Positions 27,788 to 36,401 of a stretch of DNA of 64,000 nt are shown here, in pieces; the first letter of the stretch is position 1, and each line of letters starts with the position of its first letter. This DNA is from Streptomyces tirandamycinicus (GTDB lineage: Bacteria; Actinomycetota; Actinomycetes; Streptomycetales; Streptomycetaceae), in contig NZ_CP029188.1 in assembly GCF_003097515.1 (NCBI RefSeq), positions 6,864,531 to 6,928,530 on the forward strand, written 5' to 3'. A program made the translations under genes and the position numbers. Under the pieces are notes generated by a model that was not told where the DNA came from, did not search any database, and saw nothing but the letters and a program-made list of their open reading frames with translations.

Positions 27788-28134
27788 GCGGTGCAATTGC
27801 CGATTTCGGGCCCTTTCCCGGCGGGGCTGTGTAGCCCGTCCCCCGTCGGGGTGCATCGGTAGGTCGCCCGTGGGCCCCGGGCACAGGATCCCGGTGCCTG
27901 CATTCCGCCTCCGCCCGTGCGGGGCGAGTCCCGGCGGCAGCGCCCCGCGCCCGGTCCCCGGCTTCGGCCCCGCCGCTGCCGCCCGGCCGGCCACCCATCG
28001 AGGGGCTGTCGAAGCGACTGTCGAAGCGCCTGCCGTCCCGCGCCGAGAGGAAGCACGTGGCCGGTCCGTGGGCCGGTCGTCCGAGCCCGAGCCTGAACCC
28101 GAGCCCGGGCGCTCGGTCGACGGCAGGCGGCAGC

Positions 28135-28184
28135 GGCAGGCGGACCGGTGGCCGGGAAGCCGCCGGGCCGCCGGTCCGCCTGCC
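28135..28184 (-). terminator. hairpin downstream of ferredoxin reductase gene
   Basis: A 14-bp perfect stem (28135-28148 with 28171-28184; core CAGGCGGACCGG/CCGGTCCGCCTG) around a GC-rich 22-base loop that can pair further. It lies about 73 bases past the stop of the leftward gene. Confidence 0.65.
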
Positions 28185-28189
28185 CGGGC

Positions 28190-28269
28190 CGTCAGTCAGG
28201 CGCCGCTCTTACGGACCGTGCGCGACAAGCCCGGCCTGAGGCGCGGAATCCGTCCGTCAGGCGCCGCTC
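28190..28269. repeat. duplicated 3' end of the ferredoxin reductase gene
   Basis: The 19 bases at 28251-28269, which include the gene's last codons and stop, recur at 28190-28208 with one mismatch, offset by 61 bases. Confidence 0.65.
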
Positions 28270-29618
28270 GCGCGGAGCATGCCTTCGCGGTCCACGATCT
28301 TCACCCGCTCGCGGCCCTCGGGCTCGCCCAGCGCGCGCTCGGCCGCGTCGAGCCGGTACCAGCCGTCCCACGTGGTGTAGCGCACGTTCCGGTCCTCGAG
28401 GAAGGCGACGACCGCCTCGGGGTCCGGCGCCGACGGCGTGTGCAGGCGGTCGTTGGCGTGGTCGTCGAGGAGGCTCGCGACCGTCTCGTTGGCGTCGCCC
28501 TTGGTGTGGCCGATGAGGCCGACGGGGCCGCGCTTGATCCAGCCGGTGACGTAGGTCGACTGCAGATGCCGCCCGGCCTCGACGACGCGGCCCGCCTCGT
28601 GCGGCACCGTGCCGCTGCCGAGGTCGAAGGGCAGCTTGGCGATCTCCTCGGAGAGATAGCCGACCGCCCGGTACACCGCCTGCACGTCCCAGTCGCGGAA
28701 CTCGCCCGTACCGGTGACGTTCCCGCTGCCGTCGAGGGCCGTCCGCTCGGTGCGCAGCCCCGTCACCCTGCCGTCCTCGCCCACGACCTCGACCGGGGAC
28801 TCGAAGAAGTGGAGGAACAGCTTGTGCGGCCGGTCGCCGACGTCGCGGATCGCCCAGTTCTCCAGCGTCTTGGCGACCATGTCCGCCTGCTTGTTGGCGC
28901 GGCGCGTGGCGATGGACCCTTCGTCGTAGTCGATGTCCTCGGGGTTGACGATGACCTCGATGCTGGGCGAGTGGTCCAGTTCGCGCAGCTCCATGGGGCT
29001 GAACTTCGCCTGCGCGGGACCGCGGCGCCCGAACACGTGCACCTCGCGCGCCCTGTTCGCGGCCAGCCCGTCGTATACGTTCGCCGGGATCTCCGTGGGC
29101 AGCAGCTCGTCGGCGGTCTTGGCGAGGATGCGCGCCACATCGAGCGCGACGTTGCCGACGCCGAGCACCGCCACCTTCTCCGCCTCCAGCGGCCAGGTGC
29201 GGGCCACGTCCGGGTTGCCGTCGTACCAGGACACGAAGTCGGCCGCGCCGTACGAGCCGTCGAGGTCGATGCCGGGTATCCCGAGCGCCCGGTCGGCGTT
29301 GGCTCCCGTGGAGAAGACGACGGCGTCGTAGAAGGCGCGCAGGTCGTCGAGACCGATGTCGCCGGGGTAGTCGACGTTGCCGAACACCCGGATCTGCGGC
29401 TTGTCGAGGACCTGGTGCAGGGCGGTGATGATGCCCTTGATCCTCGGGTGGTCCGGCGCCACGCCGTACCGGATCAGCCCGAAGGGGGCGGGCAGCCGCT
29501 CGAAGAGGTCGATGGACACGCCCGGGTCGATGGCGGCCTCGGACTTCAGCAGGGCGTCGGCGGCGTAGATCCCCGCGGGTCCGGCTCCTACGACAGCTAC
29601 CCGCAGGGGGCGAGGCAT
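28257..29618 (-). CDS. NADPH:ferredoxin reductase, FprA/adrenodoxin-reductase type
   Basis: A 453-residue flavoprotein passing electrons from NADPH through FAD to ferredoxin. The FAD-binding motif is VAVVGAGPAGIYAADALL (7-24). The glutathione-reductase-like middle has PFGLIRYGVAPDHPRIKG. The NADPH-binding motif is VAVLGVGNVALDVARILAK (about 150-168), and GWIKRGPVGLIGHTKGDA near residue 365 is diagnostic of FprA. Length matches the mycobacterial enzyme. ATG 29618 has AAGGGAA upstream. It probably supplies ferredoxin-dependent P450s. The promoter region contains clustered AT-rich inverted repeats. Confidence 0.93.
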   Translation of the reverse strand: MPRPLRVAVVGAGPAGIYAADALLKSEAAIDPGVSIDLFERLPAPFGLIRYGVAPDHPRIKGIITALHQVLDKPQIRVFGNVDYPGDIGLDDLRAFYDAVVFSTGANADRALGIPGIDLDGSYGAADFVSWYDGNPDVARTWPLEAEKVAVLGVGNVALDVARILAKTADELLPTEIPANVYDGLAANRAREVHVFGRRGPAQAKFSPMELRELDHSPSIEVIVNPEDIDYDEGSIATRRANKQADMVAKTLENWAIRDVGDRPHKLFLHFFESPVEVVGEDGRVTGLRTERTALDGSGNVTGTGEFRDWDVQAVYRAVGYLSEEIAKLPFDLGSGTVPHEAGRVVEAGRHLQSTYVTGWIKRGPVGLIGHTKGDANETVASLLDDHANDRLHTPSAPDPEAVVAFLEDRNVRYTTWDGWYRLDAAERALGEPEGRERVKIVDREGMLRASGA

Positions 29619-29673
29619 GACGATTCCCTTCGAACGGCAACGGTGGTTTCGTGGACACTCTCTCACCCGGATG

Positions 29674-29725
29674 ACCTGGTCAGGTAAGGGGGCCCTAATT
29701 TATGACCTCATAAGTCAGGCTTATG
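29674..29725. promoter_or_regulatory. cluster of inverted repeats upstream of ferredoxin reductase gene
   Basis: Three inverted repeats: ACCTG-GT-CAGGT (29674-29685), TTATGA-CC-TCATAA (29700-29713) and CATAAG-TCAGG-CTTATG (29709-29725). The last two overlap and share the half-site CATAA. All lie 56-107 bases upstream of ATG 29618 in the only AT-rich patch nearby. They are likely binding sites for one or two regulators, not identified here. Confidence 0.55.
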
Positions 29726-29872
29726 GGTTCTGCAAGGCGTGGCGGGGGTTCGTCGTCCGCGCCCCGCTCACCCGATGCCCTCGTGCGGGTCCGCCGGGCG
29801 ATCGCGGCCGCCGGTCGCGCGAGCGGGTGCCGCCCGACTCGCGCCTCCTTCGCCGAGCGGTCCACGGGCCCC

Positions 29873-29987
29873 CGCCGGCTCCGCGTCGATCGTGGGCCCT
29901 CGTCGTCTCCGCGTCGGTCCGTGGATGCCCGCCGTCTCCGTGTCGGTCCGTGGACCCCCCGCCGTCTCCGCGTCGGACTCCGTGCCG
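29873..29987. repeat. ~30-bp imperfect tandem repeat, four units
   Basis: Units begin at 29873, 29901, 29930 and 29960 (lengths 28, 29, 30 and about 28) with the theme CGCCGTCTCCGCGTCGGTCC followed by GTGGA and a C-run. The array starts about 26 bases past the stop of the gltD-like gene. Confidence 0.75.
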
Positions 29988-30013
29988 GTCCGGAACTCCG
30001 GATCGGCCGCTCC

Positions 30014-31621
30014 TCAGGCGACCAGGGGCCGGTCCCGGGGTGCGATGGGCGCCGGCAGCACGGTGGCACCGGTGAGGTAGCGGTCCGCCGCCGCGGCGGC
30101 CGCCCGTCCCTCCGCGATGGCCCAGACCACCAGGGACTGCCCGCGCCCCGCGTCGCCGGCGATGAACACGCCGTCCGCCGGCGTCTGCCCGGTCGCGCGC
30201 CCCAGTCCTCCCGCCCGGTCGTACTCCCCACCCGTCGGGGAGCCCCGTTTTGCGGACGCGTCCCGGCCGGACGGCCGGGACTTCCGGGACCTCCGGGGCG
30301 GCCGGGCCGGGAGGGCGGCGAAGGCGCCGTCGCGGGCGAAGTTCCCCCGCTCGTCCACGGTCAGCCCCAGCTGCTCCATCAGGCCGGAGCCCTGCTCGGG
30401 GCCCGAGAAGCCCAGGGCGATCAGTACCAGGTCCGCCGGCAGCACCCGCTCCGTTCCCGGCAGCGGGCTCCTCGCAGCCGGTTCCACCTCCGTGAGGCAC
30501 AGTGCCCGTACGCGCCCGGAGGCATCGCCTTCGAACTGCAGGGTCGCCGACGAGAACAGCCTGGGATCCATTCCCTCGCGTCCCCGTGCTTCCGCATGGG
30601 CATGGGAGATCCGGTACACCTTCGGATGTGTCACGGGCCACGGCTGGGCATCCGGCCGGGTCTCCGCGGGCTCCGGATTGATGTCCAACTGCACCGCGGA
30701 GAGCGCGCCCTGACGCAGGACGGTGCCGAGGCAGTCGGAGGCGGTGTCCCCGCCTCCCACGATCACGGCGTGCCTGCCCTCGGCGCTCACCGGGGGAGCG
30801 GCGTAGTCGCCCTCCTGCACCCGGTTCGCGTACGTCAGGTAGTCCATGGCCTGGTGGATCCCGTCCAGCTCGCGGCCCGGCACCGGCAGCTCGCGCTGCT
30901 CGGTCGCGCCCACGGCGACGATCAACGCGTCATGGCGCCGCCTGAGCTCGGCCGCGTCCAGCTCGCCGCCGACGTCCACACCCGTCCGGAACTTGGTGCC
31001 CTCCTCCCGCATCTGCTCGATGCGGCGGTCGAGATGGCGCTTCTCCATCTTGAACTCGGGTATGCCGTAGCGGAGTAGCCCGCCCGGCCGGTCCTCGCGC
31101 TCGTAGACGACCACGGTGTGGCCCGTACGGGTCAGCTGCTGCGCCGCCGCCAGTCCCGCGGGACCGGACCCGATGACGGCGACGGTCTTGCCGCTCAGGC
31201 GCTGCGGCGGCTGCGGCGGTGCGTACCCCCGCTCCCACGCCTCGTCGGCGATGGTCTGCTCGACGTTCTTGATCGTCACCGGGTCCGCGTTGATCGCCAG
31301 GACGCACGCGTCCTCGCAGGGCGCCGGGCAGAGCCTTCCGGTGAACTCGGGGAAGTTGTTGGTCGCGTGCAGCCGTTCCGCCGCGGCGCGCCAGTCGCCG
31401 CGCGAGGCGTACGCGTTCCACTCCGGGATGAGATTGCCCAGTGGGCAGCCGCTGTGGCAGAACGGGATGCCGCAGTCCATGCAGCGTCTGGCCTGCTCGG
31501 ACACGAGCGGGAGCAGCGCCTGCCCCGCGTAGACCTCCTGCCAGTCGCCCAGGCGCTCCTCGACCGGGCGCGGCGGGACGGGCCGCCGGGGGATGCTGAG
31601 GAAGCCGCGTGGGTCGGTCAT
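30014..31621 (-). CDS. gltD: glutamate synthase small subunit-like oxidoreductase (GltD), with internal insertion
   Basis: A 535-residue NADPH/FAD/4Fe-4S protein. N-terminal iron-sulfur cysteines are C47, C50, C55 and C59 (CMDCGIPFCHSGC), with C98, C102 and C106 following. The FAD motif is VAVIGSGPAGLAAAQQL (about 148), and the NADPH motif is AVIVGGGDTASDCLGT (about 285). The conserved C-terminal GVFIAGDAGRGQSLVVWAIAEGR is intact. Residues of about 437-480 are an Arg/Ser/Gly-rich insertion absent from usual GltD (about 480-500 residues). The large subunit gene gltB is not adjacent, so this may be an orphan paralogue. ATG 31621 has GGAG upstream. Confidence 0.88.
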   Translation of the reverse strand: MTDPRGFLSIPRRPVPPRPVEERLGDWQEVYAGQALLPLVSEQARRCMDCGIPFCHSGCPLGNLIPEWNAYASRGDWRAAAERLHATNNFPEFTGRLCPAPCEDACVLAINADPVTIKNVEQTIADEAWERGYAPPQPPQRLSGKTVAVIGSGPAGLAAAQQLTRTGHTVVVYEREDRPGGLLRYGIPEFKMEKRHLDRRIEQMREEGTKFRTGVDVGGELDAAELRRRHDALIVAVGATEQRELPVPGRELDGIHQAMDYLTYANRVQEGDYAAPPVSAEGRHAVIVGGGDTASDCLGTVLRQGALSAVQLDINPEPAETRPDAQPWPVTHPKVYRISHAHAEARGREGMDPRLFSSATLQFEGDASGRVRALCLTEVEPAARSPLPGTERVLPADLVLIALGFSGPEQGSGLMEQLGLTVDERGNFARDGAFAALPARPPRRSRKSRPSGRDASAKRGSPTGGEYDRAGGLGRATGQTPADGVFIAGDAGRGQSLVVWAIAEGRAAAAAADRYLTGATVLPAPIAPRDRPLVA

Positions 31622-32100
31622 GCGCCGTCTCCGTCGTCCGCTAGCACTGCACTGCGACGTTCTGACCAGCGTACGCCTGGTTCATCCCGTCTTGTCAGGG
31701 TTCCGGTCGTGCGTGGTCCCGGGGACGCCCGGGACACCCCGCCCCCACCGGCCCCCGGTGACCTCGGCTGCCCCCGTGGCCTCCGCTGCCCCCGTGACCT
31801 TCGCCGCTGCCGCTCGCACTCCCGTGCCTCCGCCGCCTCCGCCTCTGTGGCCTCTGTGGCCTCGGCTGTCCTCGCGGCCGCCAAGGGCGCGGACGCGAGT
31901 GCGCCGGGGGTGGTGCCCTCCCGGACCCGACCCGCCGGTAACGGGGCGAGGCCGAAACCGGCGCCGGGGTTCCCGCCCCATGGCGTGCTGTCCTTCACAG
32001 CGCCGCCGGGCAACGCTGGGGCGGCGGAGGCCGTATTGATCGGTGAGATCCGCGTGCCGCGGGTGCGTGCGCGCGGGGCCCGACCGAGGAGCAGCCGCCC
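31622..32100. other. divergent spacer between gltD-like and PBP genes
   Basis: 479 bases containing both promoters and two short tandem repeats (18-bp units at 31767-31802; CCTCTGTGG twice at 31842-31859). No gene or obvious promoter hexamers are recognised. Confidence 0.5.
31767..31802. repeat. 18-bp tandem repeat, two copies
   Basis: GCTGCCCCCGTGGCCTCC (31767-31784) and a near copy (31785-31802), preceded by a partial copy at about 31751. Confidence 0.7.
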
Positions 32101-34146
32101 ATGAGCGTAGAGACCCAGCCGCCCCGCTCGCGCCTCCGGTGGAGCGCGCCGCCGCGCGGCCGCCTGATCGACTACCCGCGCCGGGGGAGACAGGGTCTGC
32201 GCCGCTGGCTTCCCTCCTGGAAGCTGCTGCTGGGCGCCCTCTCGACCGCCGTCGCCGCACTCCTGGCGCTCTTCGCCGCCGTTTACGCCTATGTCGACAT
32301 TCCGAGCGAGAACGCGGCGGCTCGCCAGGAGGCCAACGTGTACTACTGGGCCGACGGCACCCAGATGGTGAGTGTGGGCGCGGTGAACCGGCAGAACGTG
32401 CCGCTGTCGCGCATCCCGGTCTCCGTGCGCAACGCCGCCATCGCGGCCGAGAACGCCGGATTCTACGAGGACTCCGGCGTATCCGTCTCCGGTCTCGCGC
32501 GGGCCGCCGCGAACATGGCCAGGGGCCGGGAGACCCAGGGCGGCTCCACCATCACCCAGCAGTACGTGAAGAACACCTACCTCTCGCAGGAGCAGACACT
32601 GTCCCGCAAGGTGCAGGAGTTCTGCATCGCGCTCAAGCTCGACAGCCGCACGACCAAGGACGACATCCTCCAGGGGTACCTGAACACCAGCTGGTTCGGC
32701 CGCGGCGCCTATGGGATCCAGGCCGCCGCCGACGCCTACTACGGCATCGCCGCCGAGAAGCTGAACCCCAGTCAGGGAGCCTTCATGGCGGCGCTGCTGA
32801 AGGGAGGCAACGACTACGACCCGGCGCTCGGTGCGGGCCATCGCCGGCGCGCGCAGGAGCGATGGTCGTGGATCCTGGACCGCCAGGTCGAACTGGGCCT
32901 GATGAGCGCGGAGGAGCGGGCCCGGTACACGGTCTTCCCGGCACCCCGCGCCCAGTCCAAGTCCACCAACCTGAGCGGCCAGACCGGGTATCTCGTGGAC
33001 ATCGCCAAGCGTTACGTCAAGAAGCGGACGGACCTCACCGACGCCGACCTCGACCGGGGCGGCTACCGGATCCACACCACGTTCGACCGTGCGGCCGTCC
33101 AGCAACTCGACCGCTCGGTCCGTGAGGTCCTCACGCGGCACATCGACCCGAAGACCCGGGCGGCGGACCGCCACGTCCAGGTGGGCGCCGCCTCCGTGCG
33201 GCCCGACGACGGCGCGATCGTCGCCGTCTACGGCGGGCCCGACGCCACCACGCACTTCACCAACAACGCCGACACCTCCGGGGTGCCCGCGGGCTCGGTC
33301 TTCAAGCCGTTCGTCCTCGCCGCCGCCCTCCAGCACGGCGTCGTGGCCGACGACGGCTCCGTGCGGGCGGTGTCCACCGAGAGCACCTTCGACGAGTCCG
33401 GCCGGCTGACCACCGGCCTCCCGCCGGTTCGGCAGGACGGCGTCTTCGTGTCCCCGCTCGCCGGCACCCGCGGCTCCCTCACCCTGCGCAGGGCGATGGC
33501 CGACGGCTTCAACGCCCCCTTCGAGCGCCTGGGTTCGGCCACCGGGCTGTCCAGGGTCGAGGACATGGCCGTGGGCGCCGGCATGCTCCGCAGCAGCATG
33601 GCGCCCCGCACCGGGGAGTTTCCGCTGGGCACCTCCTCGCCCAGTGCGATCCGGGTGGCGGGCTCGTACGCGACCTTCGCGAGCGACGGCGTGCGGCACG
33701 AGCCCTACTCCGTCACCAGGGTGCTCCGCGGGGACGACCCCGTCGCCGGGTTCACGCCACCGGCGTCACGGCGCGTCATGAACCCGGAGGTGGCCCTGGG
33801 CGTCACCTCCGTGCTGGAGGACACCGCCTTCGGCACCGCGGCGGCGCCCGCCGCGACGGCCCTCGGCCGTTTCGCCGGGGCCGCCACGGGCCGAAGCGAC
33901 ACCCAGCGCGCCGCGTGGTTCGCCGGGTACACCGGGAACCTGTCCACGGCCGTGACGATGTTCCGTTCCCAGCCCGGCAAACCGCTGCTCCCCATGGCCG
34001 GCACGGGCGGTGAGGGAACGGTGCGCGGCAGCCTCTTCCCGGCGCGGATCTGGGCGGACTACATGACCTCGGACCCCCTGCGGAAGGTCGCGCCGCTGCC
34101 CGCCGCGGCCCCGGAGGCCGTTCCCACCGCGCCGTCACGGGGGTAG
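32101..34146 (+). CDS. class A penicillin-binding-protein-like glycosyltransferase with degenerate transpeptidase
   Basis: A 681-residue type II membrane protein. A basic cytosolic stretch (1-40) precedes a transmembrane helix (about 41-64). The GT51 domain (about 75-260) keeps Glu117 in AAENAGFYEDSG, GGSTITQQYVKN (147-158) and RKVQEFCIALKL. The transpeptidase domain (about 320-620) keeps SxxK at S399-K402 (AGSVFKPF). The SxN position reads GFN (469-471), and KTG reads ATG (595-597, GAATGRSD before WFAGYTGNL). Peptidoglycan polymerisation is likely; transpeptidation or beta-lactam binding is doubtful. ATG 32101 follows GAGGAG at 32086-32091. Confidence 0.88.
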   Translation: MSVETQPPRSRLRWSAPPRGRLIDYPRRGRQGLRRWLPSWKLLLGALSTAVAALLALFAAVYAYVDIPSENAAARQEANVYYWADGTQMVSVGAVNRQNVPLSRIPVSVRNAAIAAENAGFYEDSGVSVSGLARAAANMARGRETQGGSTITQQYVKNTYLSQEQTLSRKVQEFCIALKLDSRTTKDDILQGYLNTSWFGRGAYGIQAAADAYYGIAAEKLNPSQGAFMAALLKGGNDYDPALGAGHRRRAQERWSWILDRQVELGLMSAEERARYTVFPAPRAQSKSTNLSGQTGYLVDIAKRYVKKRTDLTDADLDRGGYRIHTTFDRAAVQQLDRSVREVLTRHIDPKTRAADRHVQVGAASVRPDDGAIVAVYGGPDATTHFTNNADTSGVPAGSVFKPFVLAAALQHGVVADDGSVRAVSTESTFDESGRLTTGLPPVRQDGVFVSPLAGTRGSLTLRRAMADGFNAPFERLGSATGLSRVEDMAVGAGMLRSSMAPRTGEFPLGTSSPSAIRVAGSYATFASDGVRHEPYSVTRVLRGDDPVAGFTPPASRRVMNPEVALGVTSVLEDTAFGTAAAPAATALGRFAGAATGRSDTQRAAWFAGYTGNLSTAVTMFRSQPGKPLLPMAGTGGEGTVRGSLFPARIWADYMTSDPLRKVAPLPAAAPEAVPTAPSRG

Positions 34147-34270
34147 CCGGACCGGCCCCCGGGGCCGCCGCCCGGGCGGGCGGGGCTCGTCCGCAGTGCG
34201 TTCAGACGGGGCTGGTCCGGCGCGGCGGGTGCGGTCAGCGGCGGGCGGGGCTGGTCCGGCGCGGCGGGTG

Positions 34271-34420
34271 CGGTCCGGGGCCGGGGGCGGTGCTCATCGG
34301 GTGCAGCGGGTGCCGTCCGGGGCCGGGGGCGGTGCTCATCGGGTGCAGCGGGTGCGGTCCGGGGCCGGGGGCGGTGCTCATCGGGTGCAGCGGGTGCCGT
34401 CCGCGGGCGGCCGGCCCTCG
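34271..34420. repeat. 42-bp tandem repeat containing the 3' end of the hydrolase gene
   Basis: Three full 42-bp units start at 34271, 34313 and 34355, with a partial fourth at 34397. On the minus strand each carries the sequence for GTRCTR-stop of the adjacent secreted hydrolase, followed by AGCACCGCCCCCGGCCC. Only the rightmost stop is the real one. A related 39-bp duplication (GGTCCGGCGCGGCGGGTG) precedes the array at about 34207-34280. Confidence 0.88.
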
Positions 34421-36096
34421 ATCAGATACCTGTCGACGGCCCGGTCGACGCAAGCGCTGCCCACGTTGTACGCGCTGTGGCCGTCGCCTTCGCGGGTCAG
34501 CAGCACGCCGGACTCCAGCTGCCCGGCCAGGGCCTCGGCCCAGTGGTACGGCGTGGCCGGGTCCCGTGTGGTGCCCACGACCAGGATCGGCCCGGTGCCC
34601 GGTGCGCTGACCGTACGGGGCGCGCCGACGGCCTCGACCGGCCAGTCCGTGCAGCTCAGTCCGCTCCAGGCGAGCCACTCGCCGAACACGGGGGAGGCCG
34701 CGCGGAAGGAGGGCAGCGCGGCTCGCACGTCCTCGGCGGAGGCCGCGGCGGGCGGCAGGTCCAGGCACGAGATGGCCTCGAAGGACCGGTCGGACGCGGC
34801 GTCGGGGGACGTCTCGACCAGCCCGGCGAACTCCGTCCCGTTGCCGGCGAGGGCCGCGCCGAGCGCGGACTCCAGCGCGGGCCAGGAGTCCTTGGCGTAC
34901 AGCGCCTGCGCCATGATCACGACTGCGCTGTCCCGGTCGAGGAGTGAGGTTCCGCCCGCCGGCAGCGGGGCGCGGTCCAGCCGCGCGAGCAGTTCCGTAA
35001 GGCGCCCGGCGGCCTCGGCCGGATCGGTGCCGAGGGGGCACTCCGGTCGGCTCGCGCAGTCGGCGAGGAAGGCGTCCAGTGCCCCCTGGAATCCGGCGGC
35101 CTGACCGCGCAGCGACTCCAGTGCGTCGAGTCGGGGGTCGACCGCGGCGTCGAGGACCAGCCGGCCGACCCGGTCCGGGAAGAGGTCGGCGTACAGGGTC
35201 CCCAGATACGTGCCGTAGGAGACGCCCAGGTACGTCAGCCGGGGATCGCCCAGCACGGCGCGGAGCACGTCCATGTCCCGAGCCGTCTCCAGGGTGGACA
35301 CATGGCCCAGGTGCTGCCCCGTACCGGCGCGGCAGGCGGCGGCGGTCTCCCGGGCGGACCGGACCAGTCCGTCCACCTCGGCCGGGGTGTCCGGGGTGAT
35401 GTCGGCCGGGTCGGTGTCACCGGCCGCGCTGCCGGGCGGGCAGTACACCGGAATGCTCTCCCCGACACCGCGCGGGTCGAAGCCCACCAGGTCGTACCGG
35501 GCGGCCAGCGCGGGTGTGGTGGGCGGCTCGGGAGCGGACTTCACGGCGTCGACGCCCGACACACCCGGTCCTCCGGGGTTGTAGACCAGCGAGCCGAGCC
35601 GGGCGGCGGGATCGGCCGCCCGCACCCGGGCGAGGGACAGCCGGATGGTGCCCGCGGCCGGGTCGGCGTAGTCCAGCGGCACCTCCAGCCGGCCGCACTG
35701 GACGCCCCTGCCGCAGATCTCCCAGTCGATCCGCTGCGTGTAGAACGGGCGGAGCCCTTCCGGTACGGAGGCGGGGATGCTCGCCGCGGTGCCCCGCGAC
35801 CGAGTGGCCGGGCCGCCGTCGTCGGCGGCCGCGGTCGGCAGCCCCGCTCCGGCGGCCACGGCGAGAAGCACGGCCGACAGAAGCGCCGTCCATCGCCGCC
35901 GGTACGTGCCCGCCCGGCGGGCGCCGCCGTGCCGTGTGATCGGCGCGCCGCCGGCGGTGAGCGCCCGGTACAGCGCGCCCCGCAGCCCGGCCGTCCGGCC
36001 CCGGGCCGTGCGGCGCACGCGGCCCGGTGCTCCCTGATCCCGGCAGGCGTCCGCGGGCCCGCCGGGCCGGCGGTGGCCGGGTGCTCGGGTGTCCAT
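34378..36096 (-). CDS. secreted tripeptidyl-aminopeptidase-like alpha/beta hydrolase
   Basis: A 572-residue exported hydrolase of the Streptomyces Tap/Slp family. An unusually long basic N-terminus (1-68) precedes the hydrophobic signal core WTALLSAVLLAVAAGAG and an AAA-type cleavage near residue 92. The catalytic triad is visible: Ser293 (GVSYGTYLG), Asp512 (GTTRDPATPYHWA) and His540 (EGDGHSAYN). The oxyanion NPGGPGVSG is near 173. The C-terminal CTR and cysteines at 347 to 570 fit the TAP C-terminal domain. ATG 36096 has GGAGC upstream. It removes N-terminal peptides from secreted proteins in known relatives. Confidence 0.92.
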   Translation of the reverse strand: MDTRAPGHRRPGGPADACRDQGAPGRVRRTARGRTAGLRGALYRALTAGGAPITRHGGARRAGTYRRRWTALLSAVLLAVAAGAGLPTAAADDGGPATRSRGTAASIPASVPEGLRPFYTQRIDWEICGRGVQCGRLEVPLDYADPAAGTIRLSLARVRAADPAARLGSLVYNPGGPGVSGVDAVKSAPEPPTTPALAARYDLVGFDPRGVGESIPVYCPPGSAAGDTDPADITPDTPAEVDGLVRSARETAAACRAGTGQHLGHVSTLETARDMDVLRAVLGDPRLTYLGVSYGTYLGTLYADLFPDRVGRLVLDAAVDPRLDALESLRGQAAGFQGALDAFLADCASRPECPLGTDPAEAAGRLTELLARLDRAPLPAGGTSLLDRDSAVVIMAQALYAKDSWPALESALGAALAGNGTEFAGLVETSPDAASDRSFEAISCLDLPPAAASAEDVRAALPSFRAASPVFGEWLAWSGLSCTDWPVEAVGAPRTVSAPGTGPILVVGTTRDPATPYHWAEALAGQLESGVLLTREGDGHSAYNVGSACVDRAVDRYLIEGRPPADGTRCTR

Positions 36097-36401
36097 GGCC
36101 GCTCCAGGTCTGCTCCAGGTCTGCGTACGGCCGCGGCTGCGGCCCCACCTCGAGTGAAGCGGCGGGCGGCGCGCCGGAACACGTCCGGGAACTCGGGGCT
36201 TGACAGCTCACGCACCTCCCCGGAGCGCTGTGTCCGTGCAGCTGGGAGGGGTCGCGCCCGGGTTCCTGCGGTCCTCGGCGCGCGAGATCGTGTGATGACG
36301 TGGTTTTGAGGGCGTACGGGTGATGTGTGCGGCGGGGAGGAACCGCTCCGCCGCCGGGGAGCGCCCTCAGTGGCGTCAGTGACGCAACCCTGGAGGCTTC
36401 C
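36097..36401. other. divergent spacer
   Basis: 305 bases between the hydrolase and a small hypothetical gene. GCTCCAGGTCT occurs twice in tandem (36101-36122) and supplies the hydrolase ribosome-binding site. Nothing else is recognised. Confidence 0.5.

Larger units (their letters stand above)
27714..28256. other. spacer between AMIN-like and ferredoxin reductase genes
   Basis: 543 bases. It holds palindromes near the AMIN-like start (27776-27787; GCAATTGC at 27793-27800), a direct repeat CTGTCGAAGCG around 28007-28030, a terminator (28135-28184) and a duplicated copy of the FprA gene end (28190-28208). Reading frames here lack start signals and coding character. Confidence 0.55.
29619..30013. 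other. promoter spacer with AT-rich operators and a ~30-bp repeat array
   Basis: 395 bases. The left part carries overlapping inverted repeats (29674-29725) upstream of the ferredoxin reductase gene. The right part carries a tandem array (29873-29987) near the end of the gltD-like gene. No gene is called. Confidence 0.6.

Noticed and set aside
27753-27998. Possible small leftward gene between AMIN-like and FprA genes
   Set aside because: Gly/Ala/Arg-rich translation, no ribosome site, and it covers the AMIN-like promoter palindromes.
34271-34420. 42-bp array considered as a CRISPR or riboswitch-like element
   Set aside because: Units are contiguous copies of a gene end without variable spacers, and no conserved RNA fold was recognised.
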